From: Chitinophaga cymbidii
GTDB taxonomy: Bacteria; Bacteroidota; Bacteroidia; Chitinophagales; Chitinophagaceae
Direction of reading: 5' to 3'
Assembly (NCBI RefSeq): GCF_007992715.1
Contig: NZ_BKAU01000010.1
Span: 1 to 64,000, forward strand
Length of the DNA stretch: 64,000 bases
The notes under the pieces were generated by a model that was not told the origin of the DNA, ran no database searches, and saw only the letters and a program-made list of their open reading frames with translations. The stretch's first letter is position 1, and each line of letters starts with the position of its first letter. A program made the position numbers and the translations under genes. Positions 8,465 through 18,300 of this stretch are shown here, one piece after another.

Positions 8465-11020
8465 TCATTTTTTTAGAGTGTCATGAAGTGTTTCGGGAGG
8501 CCCCAGGTAGCTTTGTTCCGTATCTCCAAAGTCGGCTACAAGCCGCTGCAGCACTACTCCCGGGCTTACCATCCAGTATTTCACGAGATGTTTGCCTGGC
8601 TTGTCTACCCGGTGCCTGCTCGTTTTGATAATGATATTTTCAGCCACCCATTTATTCCAGATGCCGCTGCCGGTGTTTTTATCCTCTTTATTGATGCTGA
8701 TGATCTGCGGCGTTTCATCGTCAACGGAAATGGCGTATTGCAAACCTTCTTTCGTGTTATGAAGATTCAGGGTGGGGGAATGATAGGCGTGTAAGGAAAA
8801 TTCGCCGCTGCTGTAGGTATAGATCTCGTATACCAGGTGCGGGGAATGGCCGCCGGGCTCTTGTTCATCGGCCGTCACGGGAAAGGGTGTGATGGCGCTG
8901 CCTGTTTTGCCGTGATCGCGCAGTACCTGCCATTTTATGTTATCTGTATGCACTGCCTGGCTGTAGTGATCGGCGTTGATGGATACACCGCTTTTTTCCT
9001 GCTGGTAAAATACTTTTCGTTTTATGCCCGGAGGAATGATGGCCTTCTTTCTATTTGCCTGATTTTTTTCCGCCTGCATTGGAGTATCGGTGTTCACATA
9101 ACGCACTTCCGGCATACTTTGCTGGTCGGGTTGCTGCCAGTAAGTATAGCCGATATGCGTCTGGCTCATCATGTGGTTCCATTTGCCGTTGTTGAGCTGA
9201 TGAAATGCCGCGGTGATCAATGAATCGTTTGCATACAGCTGCTTTACTTTGTCCGCATAAACATTGGCGGCGGTCCATTTATGGGCGTAAGCCTGTTTGT
9301 TCAGCGCTACGTTGTAATACATTTCATGGAGGTTGGCGCAGGCTTTCACGGGATGCAGCACCAGCTGGAAATAGGCGTCCCGGTAAGCGGGAGGCAGTGC
9401 GCGGCCGATGATCTCCGCTTTTTTTAGCAACTGGTTATAGTCATGCACCACCGTCGCCCATTCCCCACTGGCAAGGCTATACGTTTTATCATCCAGCAGC
9501 TCGGGTTTTCTCCTGGCATTGTATTTCGCATACCTGCTCAGTATAACGGCAATATCTTTTGCATGCGGCGCCCCGAACTGTTTAGCGGCCCATCCTTCCG
9601 TGTAGGCTTGCAGGTCTTCCGCGCCAATCTTCTCCGGGTTCCAGGCATAGTCGAGGAAGAAGGAGATAGGAAGCTCCATGGGCTTGATATCACCGACATT
9701 GACGATCCATATTTGCCGGGCATTGTATGCCCAGGCCAGGTGCATTTGTTCCCAGATGCGGGGCAGGGTGTTGGTGTGGAGCCATTTGTAGTTCCTTGGC
9801 CCGCCTACATAATCGAAGTGATAATAAATGCCGTAACCGCCTTTGCGCGGCCTTTCACGCAGTGCCGGCAGTCTTCTGATGTTGCCCCAGTTATCATCGC
9901 AAAGCAATAACGTAACATCATCCGGCACGCTCATCCCTTTATCATAATAATCCTGCACCTCCTTGTATAAAGCCCACAGCTGCGGCGTTTCGCTGGCGGG
10001 GCGGCCCGTTACCTCCGTGATGATCTTTCGCTGGTCCTGCACGATCTTTTCCAGCAAGGCGGTCGCTGTTTCCCGGGTCATGGGCTCATCACCATCTCCC
10101 CGCATGCCTATGGTCACGATCTTCTCATTGGTGGCCCTTTCCATGCCGCCGCGCCAGAAGGCGCGCAGCTTCACGGCGTTGCTGTCGTAATTCCATTTCC
10201 CGCTTCCATATCTTCTCCACTCGTCGTGCGCGCGCATCAGCGGCTCATGGTGCGAGGTGCCAATTACGATACCGTATTGCTCCGCTGTCTTTATATTCAG
10301 CGGGTCATCATCATAAAACGCATTTCCCCACATGGCAGGCCATAGATAATTCCCTTTTAACCGGAGGATCAGTTCGCATACTTTTTCATAGAACCGGTGG
10401 TTGAACCCGCCGAACTTTTCCTTGCTCCAGCCGGATAGCGCCGGCGCTTCATCGTTGATAAAGATGCCGCGGTATTTCACTTTGGGCGCGTCAGTGAAGG
10501 TGACGTTCTTTTTGATGAACAGCTGTGTATTTCGTTGTACGGGTACGTCCGCCCACCAGTACCAGGGTGATACGCCGATTTGCCGGGACAGCTCGAATAC
10601 GCCATAAGCCGTTCCCCGCCTGTCGCTGCCGGCAATGATGAGCCGGTTGCCGCTGCTTTGCAGGAGATATGCTTCCCACTGATCTTTGATCAAACCGGTT
10701 TTCACCAGCGATGTAATGAGGGACGATTTTCCGATGGAGCCGATGATGATAGCCGGTGTTCGTGGAACGGTAGCTGATATCGGCACTTTCACACCGGTAA
10801 CACGTTCAATATCTTTTTGCAGGCTGCTGGCCGCGGTCTGCACGAGCAGGTCATCCGCCGGATCAACACAGATGACCGCCCGGGTGATGGAAAAAGCGCC
10901 ATCAGCTGCATTGAAGCTGATTACCGACCGGGGGATGGACATGCTGTCAACGACCGGTTGCTGCGCATGACAGTAAACGGTCAGCAACACGCCTGTCAGA
11001 AAAGAGATGAATCGTTTCAT
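8465..11020 (-). CDS. GH115 xylan alpha-1,2-glucuronidase
   Basis: This 851-residue exported enzyme (signal peptide about 1-19) is predicted to remove (4-O-methyl-)glucuronic acid from internal positions of glucuronoxylan. GH115 blocks are clear: RGIFINDEAPALSGW near 183-197, the following NYLWPAMWGNAF block, HHEPLMRAHDEWRRYGSG, and IGMRGDGDEPMT. The C-terminal 200 residues contain a beta-sandwich-like domain as in known GH115 structures. It lies in the same operon as a GH67 enzyme. GH67 acts on terminal and GH115 on internal decorations, so the two complement each other. Confidence 0.92.
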   Translation of the reverse strand: MKRFISFLTGVLLTVYCHAQQPVVDSMSIPRSVISFNAADGAFSITRAVICVDPADDLLVQTAASSLQKDIERVTGVKVPISATVPRTPAIIIGSIGKSSLITSLVKTGLIKDQWEAYLLQSSGNRLIIAGSDRRGTAYGVFELSRQIGVSPWYWWADVPVQRNTQLFIKKNVTFTDAPKVKYRGIFINDEAPALSGWSKEKFGGFNHRFYEKVCELILRLKGNYLWPAMWGNAFYDDDPLNIKTAEQYGIVIGTSHHEPLMRAHDEWRRYGSGKWNYDSNAVKLRAFWRGGMERATNEKIVTIGMRGDGDEPMTRETATALLEKIVQDQRKIITEVTGRPASETPQLWALYKEVQDYYDKGMSVPDDVTLLLCDDNWGNIRRLPALRERPRKGGYGIYYHFDYVGGPRNYKWLHTNTLPRIWEQMHLAWAYNARQIWIVNVGDIKPMELPISFFLDYAWNPEKIGAEDLQAYTEGWAAKQFGAPHAKDIAVILSRYAKYNARRKPELLDDKTYSLASGEWATVVHDYNQLLKKAEIIGRALPPAYRDAYFQLVLHPVKACANLHEMYYNVALNKQAYAHKWTAANVYADKVKQLYANDSLITAAFHQLNNGKWNHMMSQTHIGYTYWQQPDQQSMPEVRYVNTDTPMQAEKNQANRKKAIIPPGIKRKVFYQQEKSGVSINADHYSQAVHTDNIKWQVLRDHGKTGSAITPFPVTADEQEPGGHSPHLVYEIYTYSSGEFSLHAYHSPTLNLHNTKEGLQYAISVDDETPQIISINKEDKNTGSGIWNKWVAENIIIKTSRHRVDKPGKHLVKYWMVSPGVVLQRLVADFGDTEQSYLGPPETLHDTLKK

Positions 11021-11034
11021 GGATTAAAACCGTT

Positions 11035-11784
11035 TTAAAAACCGATGCTGTTGCCGCCATCCACCGGCAGCACAATGCCTGTGATGAACTTTGCGGCGTC
11101 GCTGGCGAGGAAGCAGGCCGCCTCGCCGATGTCCGCGGGCTGCCCCATCGTTCCCATCGGTGTTCTTCCAAAAACTTTGGATTTTCTTTCCGGATCATCG
11201 TTCAGCGCTTTGGCGGTCATTTCCGAGTAGATGAATCCCGGCGCAATGGCATTGACCCGTATGCCTTGCGGCGACAATTCAACGGCCATCGCCCTGGTCA
11301 TCCCGTCTATCGCCGCTTTGCTGGCGGTATAGGCGATCACTTTTGGAATGCCGTACTGGGCGGCCATGGAACTGATGTTGATGATACAGCCCGAGCCCTG
11401 CTGCAGCATGCTCCTGGCCACTTCGCGGCTCATGGTGAAAACGGCGGTGAGGTTCGTGAGGATCACCTGTTGAAATTCTTCATCCGTTACCTCCGCGAAA
11501 TCCTTTTTCATATTTGTGCCCGCATTATTTACCAGGATGTCGATAGCGCCGTGCTGCTCCACCACCGTTTGCACAAAACCGGGAATGGAGGAAAGATCGC
11601 TCACATCGCAGGTGATAGCGTGGCACAATTCTCCGAGCTGCTGTTGTGCGGCGTTCAGTCTTTCCAGGTTCCTGCCCGCAATAACCACGCGGATACCCTG
11701 CTGCACGAATTTTTCCGCAATGGCGAAACCTATGCCGGACCCGCCACCTGTTACAATTGCTAGTTTGCTTTTCAATGCTGTCAT
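11035..11784 (-). CDS. SDR family NAD(P)-dependent oxidoreductase, possible uronate-pathway dehydrogenase
   Basis: This 249-residue classical short-chain dehydrogenase has the cofactor motif TGGGSGIG at 12-19, NNAG near 86-89, catalytic Ser in NISSMAAQYG, and YTASK (YxxxK). It has no export signal. It resembles the KduD/IdnO/gluconate 5-dehydrogenase group. It sits between the two alpha-glucuronidase genes in the xylan operon, while the divergent arm carries mannonate dehydratase. A role as fructuronate reductase (mannonate oxidoreductase) or another uronate dehydrogenase is therefore plausible, but inferred from context only. Confidence 0.85.
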   Translation of the reverse strand: MTALKSKLAIVTGGGSGIGFAIAEKFVQQGIRVVIAGRNLERLNAAQQQLGELCHAITCDVSDLSSIPGFVQTVVEQHGAIDILVNNAGTNMKKDFAEVTDEEFQQVILTNLTAVFTMSREVARSMLQQGSGCIINISSMAAQYGIPKVIAYTASKAAIDGMTRAMAVELSPQGIRVNAIAPGFIYSEMTAKALNDDPERKSKVFGRTPMGTMGQPADIGEAACFLASDAAKFITGIVLPVDGGNSIGF

Positions 11785-11811
11785 CTCTTTTGTCAGTTTA
11801 ATGCGCCGCAG

Positions 11812-13950
11812 TTAGATACCCGGTGCGAAGGGGAACTGCAGGCTTTTATAATATTCCAGTGTTTTTGATGGTTTTTCATATTCCGCCGGTATCAGCCTTT
11901 TGCTGAAGGTCTGGAAATAAAGCAGACAGGCGTTACGCCACCAGATGGCTTCTTCGTGCTGTATCTGCAACAGCATGCTCACCTGTTCAAACCGCTGGCG
12001 GTCTACATAAGGCTGTAATGTTTGCCAGGTATCCCGCATCTTTCCCGCTCTTTCCGCGCCGGTGTAATATTGATAACACAGCTCATCCCAAAGGCTCCTG
12101 CCGCTTTTCATGCGGAAATCCCAGGGCACGTGGTGAAACCACAGCAGGTTCTTTTCGTCACAGGTCAGCATGTTCTCCCATCGCGCCCTTGCTTCGGGAT
12201 GGTATTGGGCCAGTGCGTTGCTGCCGGTGGCGGTGCGGTTGAAGCCAATGCCGGTGCTGTCCGCCCTGTGATAATAAACAGGATTCCACTCCGGCCGGTT
12301 CAGATCGTTCACCCAGGGCGCGGGGCCGTAGTGGTGGCTGGTGCCCATGATATGATGCAGGCCAATGGGATTGGCATACTGCACCATGATATCGCGGCTT
12401 TCCAGCATGAGCTTTGATGCTGTCCCAATAAAGCGTTCATCGTTGGAATAGCTCATCCGCAGCCATTCTTCCGCGATCTGTTTGCTGGAAAGGGTATGGT
12501 CCCATGCGAGGCGGCCGAGCGCATACCAGTTGGCCTGCGCGAAGGGATGCCCGCACCAGTTGATGTCGCTTCCGATATTGGCAACGCCGGCGATACCGGT
12601 GAGCGGGTGCCCGTCCATACTGCCGTCGATCACTTTGGCGACGGTGCTGCCGGGGCCTTTCTGATAGGAGTCGCTTTGGAGGGTTTCTGCAAACAGGGGC
12701 GCGAGGAAAACGAGATGGGTGCCTTGCCCGAGGTATTCCTGCGTTACCTGGAATTCCATCATCAGCGGCGTTTTGGGCATCGCGCCGAACAGTGGGTGAA
12801 AGGGTTCCCGCGGCATGAAGTCGATAGCCCCGTTCTTCACCTGTACCATTACATTCGGCCGGAACCGGCCATCGAGGGGAACAAAATCATCATACGCCTG
12901 CTTGTGCCGGTCTGCCGGATTTTCGTTGCTGTAAACGAAAGCCCGCCAGATCACAATGCCGGAAAAAGGAGCGAGGGCATCGGCCAGCATGTTGGCGCCA
13001 TCGGCATGCGTGCGCTGATAATCCTGTGGCCCCGGCTGCCCTTCGCTGTTGGCTTTTACGAGAAAGCCGCCGAAGTCAGGAATGTAAGTGTATATCTCTT
13101 TTACTTTCTTTGTCCACCATTGCCGGACTTCTTCATTCAGCGGGTCCGCCGTTTTCAGGCCGCCGGTTTCCACGGGGGCGCTGAATCTCGCGGTGAGATA
13201 GACTTTGATGCCGTAGGGCCTGAACACGTCAGCCAGCGCTTTCACTTTTTCGAGGTAAGGTTTTGTGAGGATGGTGGCGTTGGCATTGACGTTGGTGAGT
13301 ACCGTGCCGTTGATGCCGATGGATGCATTCGCTCTGGCATAGTCGATATACCGCTGGTCGATGTAACCAGGCAGCGTATGCCAGTTCCAGATGGAAAAGC
13401 CGGCGTATCCTCTTTCCACCGTTCTGTCGAGATTATCCCAATGGTTCAGCATCCGGAGCTTGATCCTGGGCGTGGAAACGATGTGCAGCTGCTCAACGGG
13501 TTGTTCCGTTTGCAGCAGGCGCAGAAAATGAAAAGCGCCGTATAGCACGCCTACGTCTGAATTACCGCTGATGAGTATGCATTTTTTATCGCCGATCTTT
13601 TTTGTAACGATGATAAATCCTTCTTCGCCCGCCTGCTGCAAAAGCGGCGCTATGCCCGCGTTGTGGATGAGCGGGGAGGAGTGTGGCGTGCCGGCGATGA
13701 CGATGCCGTCGCGGTTCACGGCGGTGCTGTGCGTGATAGCGGTTTGCAGTAAACCGGACAAGCCCCTGGTAAGTTCATCCCTGACAGCTTTCATGGTGGG
13801 GGATGATCCGGTAGTAAGGACCGCCGTGATATGTTGCCGGTATGTTTGATTGCCGGAGGGCTTGTACCGCAGCCAGAGGTCATACCCGTTTTCCGCGCCG
13901 GCCGCGAGAAAACAGGAAAGGCATAGTATCAGTAACGTGGTTCTTTTCAT
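11812..13950 (-). CDS. GH67 alpha-glucuronidase
   Basis: This 712-residue exported enzyme (signal peptide about 1-19) removes (4-O-methyl-)glucuronic acid from the non-reducing-end xylose of xylo-oligosaccharides by inversion. Residues matching the known GH67 active site are Glu303 in ANSEGQPGP (acid) and Asp377 (AIDFMPREP) with Glu405 (VTQEY) as the base pair. The 28-residue gap between the last two is the same as I recall for the Cellvibrio enzyme. It is the first gene of the left operon; a LacI-type operator lies 43 bases before its start. Confidence 0.94.
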   Translation of the reverse strand: MKRTTLLILCLSCFLAAGAENGYDLWLRYKPSGNQTYRQHITAVLTTGSSPTMKAVRDELTRGLSGLLQTAITHSTAVNRDGIVIAGTPHSSPLIHNAGIAPLLQQAGEEGFIIVTKKIGDKKCILISGNSDVGVLYGAFHFLRLLQTEQPVEQLHIVSTPRIKLRMLNHWDNLDRTVERGYAGFSIWNWHTLPGYIDQRYIDYARANASIGINGTVLTNVNANATILTKPYLEKVKALADVFRPYGIKVYLTARFSAPVETGGLKTADPLNEEVRQWWTKKVKEIYTYIPDFGGFLVKANSEGQPGPQDYQRTHADGANMLADALAPFSGIVIWRAFVYSNENPADRHKQAYDDFVPLDGRFRPNVMVQVKNGAIDFMPREPFHPLFGAMPKTPLMMEFQVTQEYLGQGTHLVFLAPLFAETLQSDSYQKGPGSTVAKVIDGSMDGHPLTGIAGVANIGSDINWCGHPFAQANWYALGRLAWDHTLSSKQIAEEWLRMSYSNDERFIGTASKLMLESRDIMVQYANPIGLHHIMGTSHHYGPAPWVNDLNRPEWNPVYYHRADSTGIGFNRTATGSNALAQYHPEARARWENMLTCDEKNLLWFHHVPWDFRMKSGRSLWDELCYQYYTGAERAGKMRDTWQTLQPYVDRQRFEQVSMLLQIQHEEAIWWRNACLLYFQTFSKRLIPAEYEKPSKTLEYYKSLQFPFAPGI

Positions 13951-13992
13951 ATCGGTTTATTCAGCGTTCGACGGCTATTTTGGGTGAAATAC

Positions 13993-14006
13993 TGCAATCG
14001 GTTGCT
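13993..14006. promoter_or_regulatory. LacI-type operator before the GH67 operon
   Basis: TGCAATCGGTTGCT is an imperfect palindrome with a central CG, the usual form of a LacI/PurR-family site. It shares the 10-base core AATCGGTTGC with the site at 15122-15135. It lies in the 74-base gap between the LacI-family gene and the GH67 start. Binding by the adjacent regulator would control the eight-gene left arm. No clean promoter boxes were found around it. Confidence 0.6.
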
Positions 14007-14024
14007 TAAAGATCGCAAAAAAAA

Positions 14025-15071
14025 TTAATTTCTGGCAATTTGTTTTTTCAGCGAGGAAGCCCTGATAACCAGATCTGAACGGAGGGTAATGGAATTGGTG
14101 ATGTAGAGGTTGCTGTCCCCCTTCAGGTGGTTGATCAGGTTGGTGACGGCGGTATTGCCCACGGTATCTCCGGAATAGTCCACTGTAGTCAGGTTGGGCT
14201 CTATGACCTTGCTGATCGGGTCGTTATTGAAGCCGGCAAAGGCAATGTCTTCCGGGATGCGGATGCCGGCGGCCTTGAGGGTGAGCATGCAGTATACCGC
14301 CGCCGTGTCGTTGGCGGAGAATACGGCATCCGGACGATCATCCGGCGCCATGTCCAGGATATACCGCGCCGCCTCTATACCGGCCTGCTCCGAAAGGTTG
14401 CTGGTCAGGTAAAGCTGCTGGATCACGGGCAGGCGGTTGTCGTTCAGCGCCTGGCGGTAACCGTCAAGGCGGTCCTTATACACATTCCGCAGCACATTGC
14501 CGCCCAGGTGCATAATGCGCCTGCAGCCCTGCTCGATCAGGTGTTGTGTAATATTATAGGCCGCGCCATAATTATTAATGACGATGGAAGTGCTTTCGTT
14601 GTGCGGATACACGCGGTCGAAGAAGACAACCGGGATCTTTCGTTTGAAGAAAGGTTCCAGGTGGTTAATGTGCTGTGTGTTATAAGACAGGGAGATCAGC
14701 AGCCCGTCCACCCGCTTATTGAACATCGTCTCCGCATTGAGCTTTTCCTTCTCCGCGTCTTCAAGCGATTGCGCAATAATAAGATTATATCCGTGCCGGT
14801 TGGCGGCATTCTCCATGCCGGCCAGTACGGACGACATAAAGTAGCTGTTCAGGCGGGGCACCAGCACGCCAAGGGTGTGGGTGTGTTTGCTTCTCAGGCT
14901 ACTGGCGAATGTATTGGATTGATAACCAAGCTGTTTTGCGGCGTCAGCGATCTTTTTGCGGGTGTTTTTATTGATCATGGGATTGTTCTTCAACCCCCTG
15001 CTAACAGTGGCCGCTGAAATATTCAGGTGCTTCGCTATGTCGTAAATAGTTACTTCCCGGTTTTCTGGCAT
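14025..15071 (-). CDS. LacI family transcriptional regulator of the xylan locus
   Basis: This is a 348-residue DNA-binding regulator. The N-terminal helix-turn-helix (about 7-28: TIYDIAKHLNISAATVSRGL) and hinge helix are followed from about residue 62 by a periplasmic-binding-protein-like effector domain (LGVLVPRLNSYF ...). It lies between the divergent arms of the xylan locus. Two matching palindromes, one downstream of it before GH67 and one upstream before susC, fit control of both arms and possibly itself. The effector is probably a xylose- or uronate-derived sugar (inference). LacI control is less common in Bacteroidota utilisation loci than hybrid two-component or sigma/anti-sigma control. 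Confidence 0.92.
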   Translation of the reverse strand: MPENREVTIYDIAKHLNISAATVSRGLKNNPMINKNTRKKIADAAKQLGYQSNTFASSLRSKHTHTLGVLVPRLNSYFMSSVLAGMENAANRHGYNLIIAQSLEDAEKEKLNAETMFNKRVDGLLISLSYNTQHINHLEPFFKRKIPVVFFDRVYPHNESTSIVINNYGAAYNITQHLIEQGCRRIMHLGGNVLRNVYKDRLDGYRQALNDNRLPVIQQLYLTSNLSEQAGIEAARYILDMAPDDRPDAVFSANDTAAVYCMLTLKAAGIRIPEDIAFAGFNNDPISKVIEPNLTTVDYSGDTVGNTAVTNLINHLKGDSNLYITNSITLRSDLVIRASSLKKQIARN

Positions 15072-15121
15072 TTACTACAGCTTGTCTGTCAAAGGAAATG
15101 AACTTTTTTTAAATAAAAAAA

Positions 15122-15135
15122 TGTAATCGGTTGCA
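15122..15135. promoter_or_regulatory. LacI-type operator before susC and the regulator gene
   Basis: TGTAATCGGTTGCA matches the site at 13993-14006 at 12 of 14 positions and has the same central CG. It lies 51 bases before the LacI-family start and overlaps the -33 TTG of the candidate susC promoter. Bound repressor would therefore block the right arm directly and could also affect the regulator's own gene. Confidence 0.62.
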
Positions 15136-15160
15136 GTCTTATCAAATTTTCCTATATTCG
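15131..15160 (+). promoter_or_regulatory. Candidate promoter of the susC operon
   Basis: TTG at 15131-15133, a 19-base spacer and TATATTCG at 15153-15160 match the Bacteroidota pattern TTTG-N19/21-TAnnTTTG with small deviations. The -33 element lies inside the LacI-type operator. Transcription would begin near 15167. Confidence 0.4.
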
Positions 15161-15385
15161 TTTCGCAAGACGAACGCAAGGGTCTGCCGCCAAATTCTAT
15201 TTCCGGGAAAAATTGCCGTTATGAACAACTCGACTTTGATCCGCATGTTCCACTATTCCACGATCGTACCACTATGCCCGCTGCTCCCGAAAGCGATTTG
15301 CCCGGCGTGTTACAGACAGATTCAGCTTACAGCGCTTAGCCTCTTCCTCTCTTAAATAATAATTCTTCTAAAAGCCACATGGGTT

Positions 15386-18300
15386 ATGAAAAAAACTGAA
15401 AAATTACAATGCAGAATGAGCTTGCTCAGGCGATTGATCTGCCGGCCCCTGACGCTCGTTCTTTTAACGGCCTGCCTGTTCTCCGGGCCGGTCCCCTTGC
15501 TTGCGCAGGATAAAACTATCCGCGGCAGGGTCACTGAAGACGCAGGGAATCCCGTTGCCGGCGCATCCGTCATGATAAAAGGAACTACAAAAGGAACCAC
15601 CACCGGCGGCAACGGAGAATTTTCCCTCGCCGCCGCCAAAGGCGCCGTGCTTGTCTTTTCAATGATCGGCTATGCCAATGCGGAAATTACAGTGGGCGAT
15701 GATGATAATATAAATGTGACGTTAACCCTTAGCTCAACGGAGATAGGAGAAGTGGTGGTAGTAGGATATGGTACGCAGCGGAAAAAAGACCTGACAGGCG
15801 CCGTGGCCAGCGTAAACCTGGAAGGACTGAAAGGCGCGCCCAATACCAACATCGGGCAGCATCTGCAAGGTACAGTGCCCGGCCTGAACGTGGGCGTGGC
15901 CACTTCCGCCGGCGGAACGCCGCCGATCTCCATTCGCGGCCGCGTAACGCTGAATGGTAACCAGAGCGTGCTGATCATCCTCGACGGTATTCAATACACC
16001 GGCTCCCTTTCATCCATCAACCCCGATGATATCGCCAGCATCGATGTACTGAAAGACGCCAGCTCCACCGCGGTGTACGGTGCACAGGCCGCCAACGGCG
16101 TGATCCTCATCACCTCCCGGAAGGGCCGCCTCAACCAGAAACCCAGGATCGCATTTTCCACCGCCTATACCACGCAAACCCCTACCGTCGGCAAGCTGAA
16201 ACCTTACGAACGCGAAAACTACCTCGAATATTTAAAGGAAGCTTTTTATGACAGGGCTTATCTCGGACCTGACTTCACACAGCCTAATCCGGACTTCAAT
16301 ATTGAAGACGTGGCGGATAACAGCATCCGCGACGCGCAGGGGCACCTGCTGCCGCATAACTACAACTGGTTCAAGGAAGGTACCAATACCGGCTCCATCC
16401 TGGAAACCAACCTGAGCATCTCCGGCGGCGGCGATCATGTGTCCTATCTGCTCTCCGGGGGACTGGTAGACCAGAAAGGTTTCATCATCAACGACAAATT
16501 CAAAAGGAAATCCATCCGCGCCAACATCGAAACAAGACCGCTCAGCTGGATAAAGGTCGGCCTGCTCTCTTCCGGTTCCTTCGTCAACCAGGACGGCGCC
16601 GAGCCTTCATTCGGCAGCATCCAGCGCATGACGCCGCTGATCGTTCCGTATGACAGCACCGGCAAGCTGATTCCTTTCCCCATGAATACACTGGAACCGA
16701 ATCCGTTCAGTACTTACTATGTAGACGACCACGACAGGAACAACTACTACTTCGCCAACATCTACACAGACATCGATTTTCCTTTCCTCAGCGGGCTGAA
16801 CTACCGCATGAATTTCGGCAACAACTACCGGACAACCGAACATTTCTTTTCCAGCATCTACGATGCCGGTCAAACCGGCCGCGCTTACAAGGAATATCAA
16901 AACTACTACGACTACACGTTTGATAACATCCTCACCTATACGAAAAATTTTGGCCAGCACGATATCACGGCCACGCTTTTGTACGGCGCGATTAAAAGAA
17001 AATACAACAGAACGTTCTCCGAAGCAAGAGGATTCCCGCGCCTGACGCTCAGCTATAATAATCTGTCACAAGGCACCTTCCAGTTCGCGCAATCGGACGC
17101 CTGGAAAGAATCCCTGGCCTACCAGATGGCCCGTGTGAACTACAAGTTCAAAGACAGGTACCTGCTGACGGCTACCATCCGCCGCGACGGTTTTTCCGGT
17201 TTTGCCCGGAACTACAAATACGGTACGTTCCCCGTGCTGGCGCTCGGCTGGATCATCTCCGAAGAGAATTTCATGAAGAACATCAGCGCGATAAATTCCC
17301 TCAAGCTGCGCGCCGGCTATGGCGTGAACGGCAACCAGACATCCCGCTACACCTCCATCGCCCGTGTGACCACCAGCGCCGCTTATGTGTATGGCGACGG
17401 AGCACCGACCGCCTTCGGGCAACAGGTTACGTCGCTCGGTAATGACGATCTTAAATGGGAGCGCACGAAGGGTATAAATGTGGGGGTCGATTTTGCGGTC
17501 TTCAATAACCGGTTGGGCGGTAGCCTGGACTTCTACCAGAACAACACCTACGATCTCCTGTATAGCGTAGCCATTCCCAACGTTACGGGCTTCGGCAGCA
17601 TTACAACGAATCTCGGGCAGATCCGCAATACCGGTTTTGAAGCGGCATTGACCTATGATGTGATCAAAAGCAGGGATTTCAGCTGGACGGCTTCCCTCAA
17701 CTTTTCAACGAACAAAAACCAGATCATTTCATTGACCGGCGTAGATGCGGATGGCGATGGAAAAGAAGATGACCTCATCAACAGCGGCCTCTTCATCGGA
17801 AAATCCATCAGCTCCATATACGATTATCAGCTCGATGGTATTTACCAGCTCAATGACGAACGCATCCCCGGCTTCCCGGTTGGATCGCTCCGGATCGTGG
17901 ACCAGAACAAGGATAACGACATCACCCAGGCGTCTGACAGGATCTTCCTGGGCCGCCAGGAACCCAAATACCGCGTGAGCCTGTTCCAGACTTTCGGCTA
18001 CAAGGGCTTTTCGCTGACTGTATTCCTGAACTCCGTGCAGGGCGGAAAAGACGGCTTCCTCGGCAACAACAACCCCTCATTTTTCCGCGAAGACAACACC
18101 ATCCGCGTCAACAACCTGCAGGGGATCGACTTCTGGTCGCCCAGCAATCCCAATGGCAAGTACCCGAGGAACATCTCCGGCTCCCGCGCGAAAATTGAAC
18201 CGAATATGTGGCAGGACAGGAGCTTCGTGCGGCTGCAGGATATTTCGCTTTCCTACGACTTCGCCACCACGCTGCTGAAGAAAACCAAAGTGCAGTCCAT

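Larger units (their letters stand above)
15072..15385. other. Divergent control region and long susC leader
   Basis: This 314-base gap separates the LacI-family gene from susC. It holds the operator at 15122-15135, the candidate susC promoter at 15131-15160, and then a leader of about 220 bases with no convincing gene. A 74-codon open frame at 15131-15355 has no recognisable protein features. The leader may carry RNA-level control, but I found no strong hairpin or known riboswitch motif by eye. Confidence 0.6.

Noticed and set aside
12496..13545. Long open frame (about 349 codons) antisense to GH67
   Set aside because: It mirrors the coding frame of a certain enzyme in G+C-rich DNA, has no known motif, and other such antisense frames occur opposite most genes here (34022-35119, 38400-39467, 14127-15017).
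15131..15355. Possible 74-residue protein in the susC leader
   Set aside because: No recognisable signal, domain or ribosome site; composition looks like chance translation of the leader.
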